From: Miscanthus floridulus
Lineage: Eukaryota > Streptophyta > Magnoliopsida > Poales > Poaceae
Direction of reading: 5' to 3'
Assembly (NCBI RefSeq): GCF_019320115.1
Contig: NC_089587.1
Coordinates: 87,562,939 to 87,626,938, forward strand
Length of the DNA: 64,000 nucleotides
Of this stretch, positions 1-11,191 are shown piece after piece (position 1 is the stretch's first letter; the number at the start of each line of letters is the position of its first letter). The position numbers were made by a program, and so were the translations under genes. The notes beneath the pieces are model-generated. The model did no database searches. It worked only from the letters and a program-made list of their open reading frames with translations, and was not told where the DNA came from.

Positions 1-2640
1 TGGGTGCACACACAAGGCTGTGCTGCTCGGCACGCGCTGGTATCGAGGTTTCTAGTCATGATCCATTGCAGAACTGCACCGATATGTTATTCTCACTTGA
101 GCTCTTCCTTGGTTATCTCTCCTTATCATGTCAAGAGATATATATGTTGAACTAGATGCAATAGGACTCCCTTGTGAAGTCGTCCAATGGTTAACCTTTG
201 AAGAATAGGTCACTAACAGGAACATAATCAGACTGCAAGAGGTGGTAGACAAGTGACTCTACTTGACGATCCCTATAATGACGTCGATCATCTAGTGAGC
301 AACTTATGTCATTTTCATTGGATCAGAAAGGTGCACCACACTTAAGGTTGAACAAGTTATCAGTCGGATGATAAATGGACCAGGAGATTATGTGCTATAA
401 TAGGTCACCTGATATATATGAGTTCCTGTCCAAGTTCTCAATCTTTAGGTGCATAAGGATCACGTAGACGAATCGACTTTTTTTTGGTGTGACCCCTTTC
501 TGCTGACTTCAATGGCGACCATCTGTAGGCTTCGACCACAAATTTTTATTGTCAAGAGTAAAGATTTGGAACCTTTTTAGAGTTGAGGGACAACTGATTT
601 GTTACCAGTAGAAAAGTTAGTCTTCAGTTAGGTAACAACTATTTGGTAACTATGAAGACCAGATCTCACAGGACAATGTTGATCAAGGAAACAGCAAACC
701 TGGCCCTACGATGCAAGTGCTACTTCTTCTCCAAATGTGCTATCAAGTCAATTCCATCTTGGACAATCACGTATATAGTACAAGACGTTGTGTCGGCTAG
801 GTAGGAGCTAGCGAAAGCACGTCCCTAGTTTTTAGTCAGCATCTTTGTGCCCCAAGGTGCCACTAACACATGTGTCCGGACTCTATTGGATGAAGTGCCG
901 AAGGATATATAGGAATGGTTCCTTATCAATATAGAAATGCCCTACATGTGGAATAATGTTTTGTGCCCTGCGAAAACAGCCCACAAGTCCAATGCTTGTG
1001 CATAGTCAAGTTGGTGTCTAGAACGATGGTTGAAGTGTTACCAGAGAAGCATGTAAGGAAAACTCTAGCCTCCATCCTTAGCTAGGGAAAGGCTGCTGCT
1101 ACTATGAGAAAAGTAGAGAGTGCAAAACACACACCTCAACGTGTGAAGCAAAGAAAAGGGAGAACACGAAATCTGTCCAGATTTTGTGGCACTAAACCGG
1201 TTATCTTCAAGCCGGCGATTAGTGACTCAAACGAAGTTGGATTGACCCCAAACTTGGTGACCTCATTCCTCACTTAGGATAGGTCGATGCCTCAAGTTTG
1301 TTGGAGTATTGGTTGAGTAAAACATTGGATTTGAGAGATATCTTGTCAGGCTCGGTTTGCTGCCATTTCAGAACAGAGCAGTTTTGGTAGAGGAATTATT
1401 TGGATGGTCAAACGGTGTCTGTTTGAGTTGAATTTTGGTGAGTAGTTAGAAGACCCATGGATCTACATGCCCACCAAAATTTGTGCATATTGAAGCAGTA
1501 GTTTGTGAGATATGAATAGAAAACAAAAGGGTACAGAATCTGCAATTCCGTTGTGACTGCGATCATCATTTGCATTAGACAGTTGTGTTTGTCATTCCTG
1601 CCAAGAAATTGCAACTTGTAGGTGTATTGCTGATTAGACAACCCTCTATACCCTTGAGAAGACTAATTGCACCCCTATGTGCCTTGCCTTTGCCCTCTTA
1701 GATCAGCAATGCGTGAGCAGTCAAGGTGTTCTAGAAGTCAAAATTGTGCCCTTGCAATTCGAAAGCAATTGGAAAGGTGTCTAACCATATATTTTCTTGG
1801 ATTATGGTTTTTTTGAGATATTGATTGGCCTTAGAATGGAAGCCTCGACGACAAATGTAGTAAGAAAGCTGGTTTTGCTACGATGCAAGTCAACCCAACT
1901 TGCTGTGCAACTGCACCACGAAGGCAAATTGTACTCAACCTACTTGGTAGTGAACTAGTCCCTAGTTTTGTGATTACTTGCAACTTGTGTTGTCCTCCAA
2001 GCCTCGCTAACATCCTTCTACGTCAATGGTTCCCCAATGCTGACATGCCTTTGGTACCTTATAGGTGTTTTTACCCAAGAGGTTGCATCAGATTCCACCC
2101 AGATCCCTGTTGCAACCTGGATCCAAAGGCTCCCTAAGGAATGATCATCGAGAATGACAGAGTTAGCTACTATGTTTACCACTCACTTAGTAGACTCAGA
2201 CCATACAATATTGTTATCAGAGAAAGAGAACTGCACACATGAACCATTGCAACGAGTATCCTTCAGAAGATTATCATCTAGTGCAAAGTCCATAAGGTCT
2301 GTGCTATATCCACTGGGGAGGTAGATGCTGCAAGTATTTAGTCTACGTTTGTATTGCTCTTCGTACATCGAGGACGAAGTACGTAGGACAGTGCTATCTT
2401 GGATTCCTTCCAATGTAACAATGCTTTATGGACGCCAATGAAAGAAATTCTTCAGACAACAACTTACGATGAAGAGCAAGTATCAGAAAGTATCGTGACC
2501 AAATTAGCCTCTCTGATACTCTGAAGTTAAGTGGCCTAATGCTATCACTGATGTTGGAAACTGGATGACATGTTTCTCTTCCCTTAAAAGTCTTTCACAT
2601 CGAATCTCGGGACGTGATTCCTTTAAGGGGGGAGGGCGGA
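1..2640 (+). mobile_element. LARD A, 3' part of an upstream internal domain
   Basis: This stretch matches 8552-11191 with no difference I found and is the 3' part of the internal domain of a non-autonomous gypsy-type element. It ends in a purine-rich tract directly before an LTR, which fixes the + orientation. No gag, protease, RT or integrase motif appears in any frame; the short ORFs are scattered and unrelated. Its left LTR lies outside the window, so the array is longer than what is shown. Confidence 0.9.
2625..2640 (+). other. Polypurine tract of LARD A, upstream unit
   Basis: An A/G run (AAGGGGGGAGGGCGGA) abuts the TGTAACACC start of the LTR. The polypurine tract primes plus-strand DNA synthesis in LTR elements. 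Relatives C and E end GGGAGGGC before TGTAACA, so A carries three extra bases (GGA) here. Confidence 0.85.
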
Positions 2641-3639
2641 TGTAACACCCCAGGTGTTTGCCACCAGTTAAGCAATGGGTTTGAGCTAAAACATGGTATA
2701 TTAAGTGATGATGAAGATGTCAAGGTCAAACCTATAGAAACGAGCCCCAACCTAGACTTGGAGATTGCACCTTTGCTCGCCTATAGACCCCTTTTCAAGA
2801 TATATGCTTGGGTGGTGTTATTGGAATATATTCGTATGTCTCACATCAATAACCCCCTATATTGATCCATGGAAAAGTTTCGTGAAGTTTGGAATCAAGA
2901 AGTCACATGAAATGACGAGTTATGTCGTTGCTTGAATTATTTTATAAAGTGAAGGGAATTCTCGATCGTCAACCAAATTTTGCAACCATGCCCAAATGAC
3001 TCTAGATGAACTCTACAACAAAAGTCATGAAAGGTTCATGTTGGGCAAATGCCAATAAAATGCTCCAATGGATCAAAAAGGATAATTTAAGCTTCATCGT
3101 GATCCTACTTTGGTCAAAGTAGAACAACAGGTTCTATACCAGTTTTGAGGTTGGACCTTAAATGAAAGTTGTAGTCCATATTATGTAGAACAAACTTTGT
3201 TTTTGGACTAAGAGCTAGATCATCTTGGAAGCAAGTCAAATCGAGGTCACAAGATCAAATTTGCTGCTGATTTCAGCACTTAGAAATATTCTAAGTCTGG
3301 AATTTCGCTAAGCAACGACGTTGGCATTCCGCGTTCTCCAAATTTTGCTAAGCAACTTCAGTTGATCCAAATGTAAAAGTTGGAGCTTACATGATGGGGA
3401 AGAACATACAAGAAGATGGCACCAGTTGCATTTCATTTCGACCATCAATTTTGGATGTTTGCTTGTCGCTGTCAAATCACTGACACTATCAAGTTTAGTA
3501 CTAATTATCTGCTAATCCAACAGCCTAATGGCCGAGCACCCTTAATCAAGTTTGTAGAGCATCAGAAGATGAAGAATTTTGCTTCAAGGCCCATAGCCCA
3601 GTTCGGAGCAGAGCTGGCCCAAAAACGGACTCCAAGGCG

Positions 3640-4200
3640 GGCACAGTGACGCTCACCACGTGTTCGACGAAAGGGCGCCGTGGCAGCCATGCAGCAGAGC
3701 GCGCGTTTCATTGCCGCCGCGCGTCCGACCTCTGTGCCACGCGCCGCCTCGCGCCCTGCTGCTCCAAGACCGAGCGCCCGGGTGTCTCCCTACCTCCCTC
3801 CCTTGCTCTCGCCCTCCCTGGCGCATTTCCTCTGCGCGCTTGCTCGCTCTGTTGCCGCGCGGCTGCTCGCCATGGCCATGGCCGCCATTGCCAACTCCCA
3901 ACCACCGCCTTGCCCCTCTGCTGCGCCATGCCTTGCTGCTCACTCCACCCGCCGCTCCCTTCACCTTTCCCACCTCACGCGGAGCCTCCTGGCCGTCGGT
4001 GTTGCATGCTCAGATCGCCGCCGCCGCTGCAGCCGCCGCCCGCGCGTGGCCAAGCCACCGTGGGCCACCTCGGGCCGAGCCGAGGCCTCCGGCGGGTGCG
4101 TAAGGACCCCCTGTTGCTCCCCCACTACTCGTCGCCATCAATTGCCGCCTCTCCGGCCGGATTCCGCGAGCCCCGACGACCTCCCTGTTCAAAATCCCGT
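3640..4200 (+). promoter_or_regulatory. GC-rich, CpG-dense island in LTR A copy 1
   Basis: This segment is strongly GC-rich with many CG dinucleotides and GCC repeats, unlike the AT-rich flanks. It opens several overlapping long ORFs on both strands (for example 3646-4242 and 3680-4270). These are a composition effect: the homologous islands of C and D do not keep the same frame. A role as promoter region is inferred from position and composition only. The same island recurs at 12191-12751. Confidence 0.5.
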
Positions 4201-5959
4201 CAGGGACCTCCTACAAAAATTCGACGAAAGTCAGGGTTCTAACTGCGAAGTCAGTGACTCAGATGAATAGTGCCGATAAGGACCTATTTGTAGTAATTTG
4301 CTGAATCTTTGGAAATTCATAGTAATTCATAGGAAATTCGTAAAATAGTAAATGAGGACCTTTTGGAATCCTTGTGAAATTGTATATGCAGTGGATCTAT
4401 AATATGGCATGTTTTAGTTTAAATATTTTGCGGTAAAAATAGATTTGTGCAGTAAGGTTGTAATGCTAGTTGAATTTGTTATTTTTCATAACTGTAGATC
4501 TAGGGCTCCAAATGAAGTGAAATTTTTGTGGCATGCTACTCATGTGATAGTTGATGTGTGGTAAAAATTTCATGAGTATTGGATGAAGTATGAGTGAGTT
4601 ATTGGTTTATCTTGCTCTCACATGAATTCTTGCTTTAGCAACTTGTCTTTTTCATAGAGGTTGCTATACATATCCAAATGAAGTGAAATTTGTACAGTAG
4701 ACTATTGAGAGGATATGTGAGCCACTGTAATTTTTGTAGAAGTTATTGTGCACTTTTGGTATATGTTCATTAAGTCACCTTGTTATCTAAAATAAATTAA
4801 GAAATGCATTAAAAGAATTTATTTGGTCATGGACACTAGGTTTTCTGGTGTTCTTTAGTCATGTGTGAAATGTTGGTAAAGTTGGTCTTGCCCAATTATG
4901 TGTTTGCAACGTGAGTTAATAATTATTTTCTTGCCGATGTGGTTTATAGACAGATCTGGGAACTTAGCAAAGTTCTTCATGATAATGTGCTTTGTTGTGA
5001 AACTTGTTTATACAAAAGTTGTAGATAATTCATGTATCTAGCTTCTATTAAAATTTGGTGTCATTTGGCCAAGTAGTTTAAGAGTTATAGCTGTTTAAAG
5101 TTGGGTTTCAGAAATGGCTGCTTTCTGTCAATTGTAGACCAGTTTCTGTAAATGAATATATTTGGCTTAGTTAAGTTGAGAATCATGCTAAGATGATTAA
5201 AGATGAATTGTAGAAAATTTCATAAGCTTTCCATAATGTCTTCTTGCAAGTCATTTGGATTTGTGTAACTCCAGTTATAGCTAAATCTTATAGCTGCTGT
5301 TTGCATGTCCAGAAATTGGCAGATTCCAATTATAGTGTTTGCTTGTATATTGTTAAGTGTGACTTATGCCTTGAATGATGACTGAGTTAGAGCACATGAG
5401 ATCTTGGGAAAACTTGTGTCATGCTTGGTGTTGTCGTCTTCTTTGCCATCTTAGCATGATAGATTGTGTGATGGTTAAGTTAAGCATCGCAAAGTACTTA
5501 AGTGTGAGTGTAAACTATGCTTGTCCTTGCTTGCTATTTTGTGATGCATCTCATGGTACTATTCTTCATATTCATACACTTGCATATTGCATCTCATCTA
5601 GGTGCGCTAGATGAACCACGTGAAGAATATGATGTTGGAGCCAAACCCGAAGACGGTGTATGGAGGATCTATCCCGAAGATGGAAGGACTAAGCAAGTGT
5701 TAGGACCTGTGATGTCACCAGGACGGTGCAAGCTAACTGAACTGACTTGTGGCGGATCCCAGGCAAGCCCCAGAGCATTCTAAGTCTCCTACTTTATAAA
5801 AGCAATTCTTTCTATATACGAGTTATATATTGTTGCATTAAGTTGTAGGAGTTGATTGAAACCGTTGATGCATTTATTACCATCCTTGCCTACCTTATTA
5901 CCTTTTTACCCTGTTAGGTCAGGATCGAATAACTGCTTAGCCTTGCTTAGACCGGTAGC

Positions 5960-5977
5960 GATCGGAGATATCCGATC
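5960..5977 (+). other. Conserved LTR hairpin HP1 (A copy 1)
   Basis: GATCGGA, loop GATA, TCCGATC: a perfect 7-bp inverted repeat just after a conserved ACCGGTAG. The same place in the LTRs of B, C and D carries stems of different sequence (left arms GGGTGAT or AGGTGAT). The copy in LTR A2 is at 14511-14528. Confidence 0.6.
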
Positions 5978-6723
5978 ACCTACATTATAGGTGGTTACTG
6001 GAAGAATTTAGCTATGGAAAGAATGATATCCTGGAATTAACCATGTGTGATGGATAATTGGAGACCGGACGGAAAAAGTTGGAGGCAACCAGACAGGGTT
6101 CTGGGGTGCTGTTAGTTTCCGTCTGTGTCGATTAAGGACCGACCGTTGTTGGGCCTCGAGTCATGTTGAACGCATGCCTTACATTTAGCTGGCCGGATAA
6201 AGTACCTTCCAACCGCGAAGCTGGGAGATTTTTCAGGCCGAGTAGATTGCCCGCAACGCACTGTGCCGGAGCAGGTGTGGTAGGACACGGGGGCGGGATG
6301 ATAAGGCCAAAGTGCAGTCGGTCGGCCCCCGGGTACATGTGGTTCCTGGCAAACTCGAGATACCTGGAAAGTTGACTCGGTGATCAATATCTCACTTTAG
6401 CGGGTGAGTGAGGTTTGTGTAAGGAATAAATCACCAGCTGGTTAGGAATCGATTCGAATCGCCATCGCTCCTGGATAGTGAGCACTTGACTCGAGTTACT
6501 GCATCGTAGTAATTATTATGGAACAATGATGGTTATCTGGATGGTATGGGATATGCTAAATCTAAATTGGTAACTGGATGTTATTGGTTAATCAAGTGAT
6601 TGCTATAGTACATGTGCTTACCTAGATGGATAGGCCATAATAAAGATGATGCAAAGTACTTAAAATGGTTTCTTCATGATAGCTTATGCTTTTCGCAAAC
6701 AAGTCAGCTAGCCCACTAAAGAA

Positions 6724-6835
6724 AGCCTTGCATGATCCTTGGTGTCATTTGTTTTGGTTTCCGACGGGTAAGTCTGGCTGAGTACATTCGAGTACTCAGG
6801 GTTTATCCCACCTTGTTGCAGGTGATGTTCTCGAC
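6724..6835 (+). promoter_or_regulatory. Conserved LTR block with hairpin HP2 (A copy 1)
   Basis: About 110 bp shared by the LTRs of A, B, C and D. It begins GCCTTGCAT, passes through GTAAGT (6768-6773), then a perfect 8-bp inverted repeat CTGAGTAC/GTACTCAG (6778-6785 and 6792-6799), and ends at CTTGTTGCAG (to 6821). GTAAGT and TTGCAG resemble plant splice sites, but the 54-nt distance is shorter than normal plant introns. The copy in LTR A2 has its hairpin at 15329-15350. Confidence 0.6.
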
Positions 6836-7234
6836 CTGTTGATGATGGTGGCTAACCACCGGTGGGCTCGGTGATTCTATACTTACTTCTCATCTATATG
6901 CTTTTGTCGGATGATGTCACTAAGCTAGCAATATATTTGGAACTTATATTAATGTAATCATTTGAACGCTATGTTGTTTTCACTAAGCGGTTTTGAAACC
7001 CAAACTTGTACTATTATTTATTAACCCCTTTGTAATATTATTTCCGCTGCAACCCGATGTATGTGATGTGTATTTGCTTAATCACGTGATCTTGGTTGTG
7101 ATGTTGATTTACCGAGGTCTTTCGGGACACTCGGCGGACTACCGGGTTTATATGAGTGAAAGTATGGGTGTGTCAACGTGTTAGCGGGGACAACCGTACT
7201 TGATCTTGTATAAATTGGGCGGTTCTGTCACAGC

Positions 7235-7246
7235 TGGTATCAGAGC
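7235..7246 (+). other. Primer-binding site (tRNA-iMet type), LARD A
   Basis: TGGTATCAGAGC, two bases after the LTR end. This is the classic complement of the 3' end of initiator methionine tRNA used by many plant gypsy and copia elements. It is present after LTR A1 but not after LTR A2. Confidence 0.95.
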
Positions 7247-7885
7247 GAGATTAAGCATAATACTGTCAGGTACATAGTTTTAAAAGCTAAGTTTTGGTTT
7301 TAAAAGGTCTATTTTAACTAAAACTTCAGCTACAAGCAAATTTGTCAAAACTTATTCGCAAAACTATGCTAGCGACATCTTCCTTTATGCCCAGTTAAGG
7401 ACTATTAGGTGGCTATCTAAGTACTAACTTTGGGGGATGTACTTTATTGAAAATTTTACTTTCGTCGTCCATACGGCGTGCTATTGTATGGATGCCATTC
7501 GTTTGAATGGTAATGTATGGATCAATTGCCTCTACGCCCAGGTAAGTGTGAGTTGTGAGAGTATGACCGTCCAACTGTCGGTCTAGGGGAGAGTTAGCTG
7601 TGGTTACTGGAATATTACATGTTACACACATGTATATATGAAGGTACTTAATTGTGGGTATATCTGTCGGGTAGCTATGGATATCGAAGTATATACATCT
7701 GGGGATGTATATATGGAGAGTATCTTAGTTTACTGTTTTCATTGTGCGCTTATTTATCTCTTGTGGGGATGGGCTGCAATGAATTTGCCTGCAGGTACGC
7801 TAACCACGAATGCGTAGATTGAATGTAGCTGACGACTAGCTATATATCGAGAGAGTACGTGTTATGCCACCGACATAGAACGTGA

Positions 7886-7905
7886 TTGCCACCTTAGGCT
7901 GGCAA
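7886..7905 (+). other. Leader hairpin HP3 (LARD A)
   Basis: TTGCCA, eight bases, TGGCAA. The equivalent site in C is ATTGCT/AGCAAT and in B GTTGCC/GGCAAC. A paired C-G to T-A change keeps the stem between A and C. The site is about 650 nt downstream of the primer-binding site, where packaging or dimerisation signals could lie. Confidence 0.5.
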
Positions 7906-8518
7906 TTTCGTGAGGACGAATAGGACGAGCATGCATCATGATTGTGCTTGTGCATAAATATGCTTTCCTTCCTTTGTTCTAAGTAACTTGTGATCGATGT
8001 ATTGCACTATCTTCCTTGTGTGGAGTTAAACAAGAATGCCTCGTTCCATGTTGCTTGAATAGGAAGTGCTTGAGAAAAGTGTGTGCTTAGCCTTGCTAGA
8101 AATAATTGTGGTTACATGCTTAACCTATAATGTCCTCTAGTTTAGCCAAGTGGTGGGTATGTATGCTTGTTATCTAATTAGTGCCATAGTTATCACCCCT
8201 TTTGTCCTCGGTAAGCATACAAGTGTTGAAGAGCGCTATCCTAGAACCACGTCCAAGTTTTGGTAATCACTTGGTGGACACAAGACGTATATGGACATTT
8301 GGTAAGAAGTCCCCTGCTCAGTTGTCTTTGGCAATTAAGCTATGCTCTCTTACGTTGTGTTTTAATCTTCAGATCCCCTGCTTGTTGACTCCTAACCTTG
8401 TGACAACCTTTGTTTGCTATCCCTCCTTCGCATAGTGCTTGCTCCTATGCAACCCAATTTGTGCCATGTGAGATTTCTTGTAGGTTATATGTTCAGTAAT
8501 GGTGCCACGATTAGCGAT

Positions 8519-8601
8519 CTATGGTGCCACGACAAAACCGAGAGCCTCCTGTGGGTGCACACACAAGGCTGTGCTGCTCGGCACGCGCTGGTATCGAGGT
8601 T
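8519..8601 (+). other. Internal block shared by LARDs A, B and C
   Basis: The block starts near TGGTGCCACGACAAAACC and ends at GCTCGGCACGCGCTGGTATC. The same core is found in B (31360-31435) and C (56020-56100) although B has a different LTR family. It is part of the internal domain and not coding. Its start is outside the window in the upstream A unit, which begins at the equivalent of 8552. Confidence 0.65.
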
Positions 8602-11175
8602 TCTAGTCATGATCCATTGCAGAACTGCACCGATATGTTATTCTCACTTGAGCTCTTCCTTGGTTATCTCTCCTTATCATGTCAAGAGATATATATGTTG
8701 AACTAGATGCAATAGGACTCCCTTGTGAAGTCGTCCAATGGTTAACCTTTGAAGAATAGGTCACTAACAGGAACATAATCAGACTGCAAGAGGTGGTAGA
8801 CAAGTGACTCTACTTGACGATCCCTATAATGACGTCGATCATCTAGTGAGCAACTTATGTCATTTTCATTGGATCAGAAAGGTGCACCACACTTAAGGTT
8901 GAACAAGTTATCAGTCGGATGATAAATGGACCAGGAGATTATGTGCTATAATAGGTCACCTGATATATATGAGTTCCTGTCCAAGTTCTCAATCTTTAGG
9001 TGCATAAGGATCACGTAGACGAATCGACTTTTTTTTGGTGTGACCCCTTTCTGCTGACTTCAATGGCGACCATCTGTAGGCTTCGACCACAAATTTTTAT
9101 TGTCAAGAGTAAAGATTTGGAACCTTTTTAGAGTTGAGGGACAACTGATTTGTTACCAGTAGAAAAGTTAGTCTTCAGTTAGGTAACAACTATTTGGTAA
9201 CTATGAAGACCAGATCTCACAGGACAATGTTGATCAAGGAAACAGCAAACCTGGCCCTACGATGCAAGTGCTACTTCTTCTCCAAATGTGCTATCAAGTC
9301 AATTCCATCTTGGACAATCACGTATATAGTACAAGACGTTGTGTCGGCTAGGTAGGAGCTAGCGAAAGCACGTCCCTAGTTTTTAGTCAGCATCTTTGTG
9401 CCCCAAGGTGCCACTAACACATGTGTCCGGACTCTATTGGATGAAGTGCCGAAGGATATATAGGAATGGTTCCTTATCAATATAGAAATGCCCTACATGT
9501 GGAATAATGTTTTGTGCCCTGCGAAAACAGCCCACAAGTCCAATGCTTGTGCATAGTCAAGTTGGTGTCTAGAACGATGGTTGAAGTGTTACCAGAGAAG
9601 CATGTAAGGAAAACTCTAGCCTCCATCCTTAGCTAGGGAAAGGCTGCTGCTACTATGAGAAAAGTAGAGAGTGCAAAACACACACCTCAACGTGTGAAGC
9701 AAAGAAAAGGGAGAACACGAAATCTGTCCAGATTTTGTGGCACTAAACCGGTTATCTTCAAGCCGGCGATTAGTGACTCAAACGAAGTTGGATTGACCCC
9801 AAACTTGGTGACCTCATTCCTCACTTAGGATAGGTCGATGCCTCAAGTTTGTTGGAGTATTGGTTGAGTAAAACATTGGATTTGAGAGATATCTTGTCAG
9901 GCTCGGTTTGCTGCCATTTCAGAACAGAGCAGTTTTGGTAGAGGAATTATTTGGATGGTCAAACGGTGTCTGTTTGAGTTGAATTTTGGTGAGTAGTTAG
10001 AAGACCCATGGATCTACATGCCCACCAAAATTTGTGCATATTGAAGCAGTAGTTTGTGAGATATGAATAGAAAACAAAAGGGTACAGAATCTGCAATTCC
10101 GTTGTGACTGCGATCATCATTTGCATTAGACAGTTGTGTTTGTCATTCCTGCCAAGAAATTGCAACTTGTAGGTGTATTGCTGATTAGACAACCCTCTAT
10201 ACCCTTGAGAAGACTAATTGCACCCCTATGTGCCTTGCCTTTGCCCTCTTAGATCAGCAATGCGTGAGCAGTCAAGGTGTTCTAGAAGTCAAAATTGTGC
10301 CCTTGCAATTCGAAAGCAATTGGAAAGGTGTCTAACCATATATTTTCTTGGATTATGGTTTTTTTGAGATATTGATTGGCCTTAGAATGGAAGCCTCGAC
10401 GACAAATGTAGTAAGAAAGCTGGTTTTGCTACGATGCAAGTCAACCCAACTTGCTGTGCAACTGCACCACGAAGGCAAATTGTACTCAACCTACTTGGTA
10501 GTGAACTAGTCCCTAGTTTTGTGATTACTTGCAACTTGTGTTGTCCTCCAAGCCTCGCTAACATCCTTCTACGTCAATGGTTCCCCAATGCTGACATGCC
10601 TTTGGTACCTTATAGGTGTTTTTACCCAAGAGGTTGCATCAGATTCCACCCAGATCCCTGTTGCAACCTGGATCCAAAGGCTCCCTAAGGAATGATCATC
10701 GAGAATGACAGAGTTAGCTACTATGTTTACCACTCACTTAGTAGACTCAGACCATACAATATTGTTATCAGAGAAAGAGAACTGCACACATGAACCATTG
10801 CAACGAGTATCCTTCAGAAGATTATCATCTAGTGCAAAGTCCATAAGGTCTGTGCTATATCCACTGGGGAGGTAGATGCTGCAAGTATTTAGTCTACGTT
10901 TGTATTGCTCTTCGTACATCGAGGACGAAGTACGTAGGACAGTGCTATCTTGGATTCCTTCCAATGTAACAATGCTTTATGGACGCCAATGAAAGAAATT
11001 CTTCAGACAACAACTTACGATGAAGAGCAAGTATCAGAAAGTATCGTGACCAAATTAGCCTCTCTGATACTCTGAAGTTAAGTGGCCTAATGCTATCACT
11101 GATGTTGGAAACTGGATGACATGTTTCTCTTCCCTTAAAAGTCTTTCACATCGAATCTCGGGACGTGATTCCTTT

Positions 11176-11191
11176 AAGGGGGGAGGGCGGA
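11176..11191 (+). other. Polypurine tract of LARD A, second unit
   Basis: Identical to 2625-2640 and directly before LTR A2. The last five bases, GCGGA, are the same as the five bases that follow LTR A2. Confidence 0.85.

Larger units (their letters stand above)
2641..7232 (+). repeat. LTR of LARD A, copy 1 (shared by two units of the tandem)
   Basis: The 4,592-bp LTR starts TGTAACACC and ends CTGTCACA. It has a polypurine tract on its left and a tRNA-iMet-type primer-binding site on its right, so it is an inner LTR of a tandem complex, not an ordinary outer LTR. It holds an AT-rich segment with repeated AGTTGTAG-like units, a GC-rich island at about 3640-4200, a long AT-rich segment with ATTTGG and GTTATAGCT motifs, and a conserved 3' third. 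It differs from 11192-15783 at three positions that I found: 3861 G/A, 4275 G/A and 7087 T/C. A TATAAA at 7209-7214 sits 18 nt before the LTR end. Confidence 0.93.
7233..11191 (+). mobile_element. Complete internal domain of LARD A
   Basis: The 3,959-bp internal domain between two near-identical LTRs has a primer-binding site at its left end and a polypurine tract at its right. No retroelement protein can be read in any frame. It aligns with the internal domain of C (54033-58856) over much of its length: 7474-7960 is about 95% identical by eye to 54276-54770. It lacks roughly 450 bp present in C near 55313-55765, about 200 bp near 54900-55200, and about 190 bp inside 58270-58470. LTR and internal sizes fit the LARD class, which depends on an autonomous relative for proteins. 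Confidence 0.88.

Noticed and set aside
3646..4270. Overlapping ORFs of 147-198 codons in the GC-rich island of LTR A (same at 12197-12821)
   Set aside because: Several frames and both strands are open at once, there is no domain, and the islands of C have frame-shifting indels. This is a base composition effect.
7235..7246. Possible tRNA gene at TGGTATCAGAGC
   Set aside because: Only the primer-binding complement is present; no cloverleaf can be drawn from the flanks.
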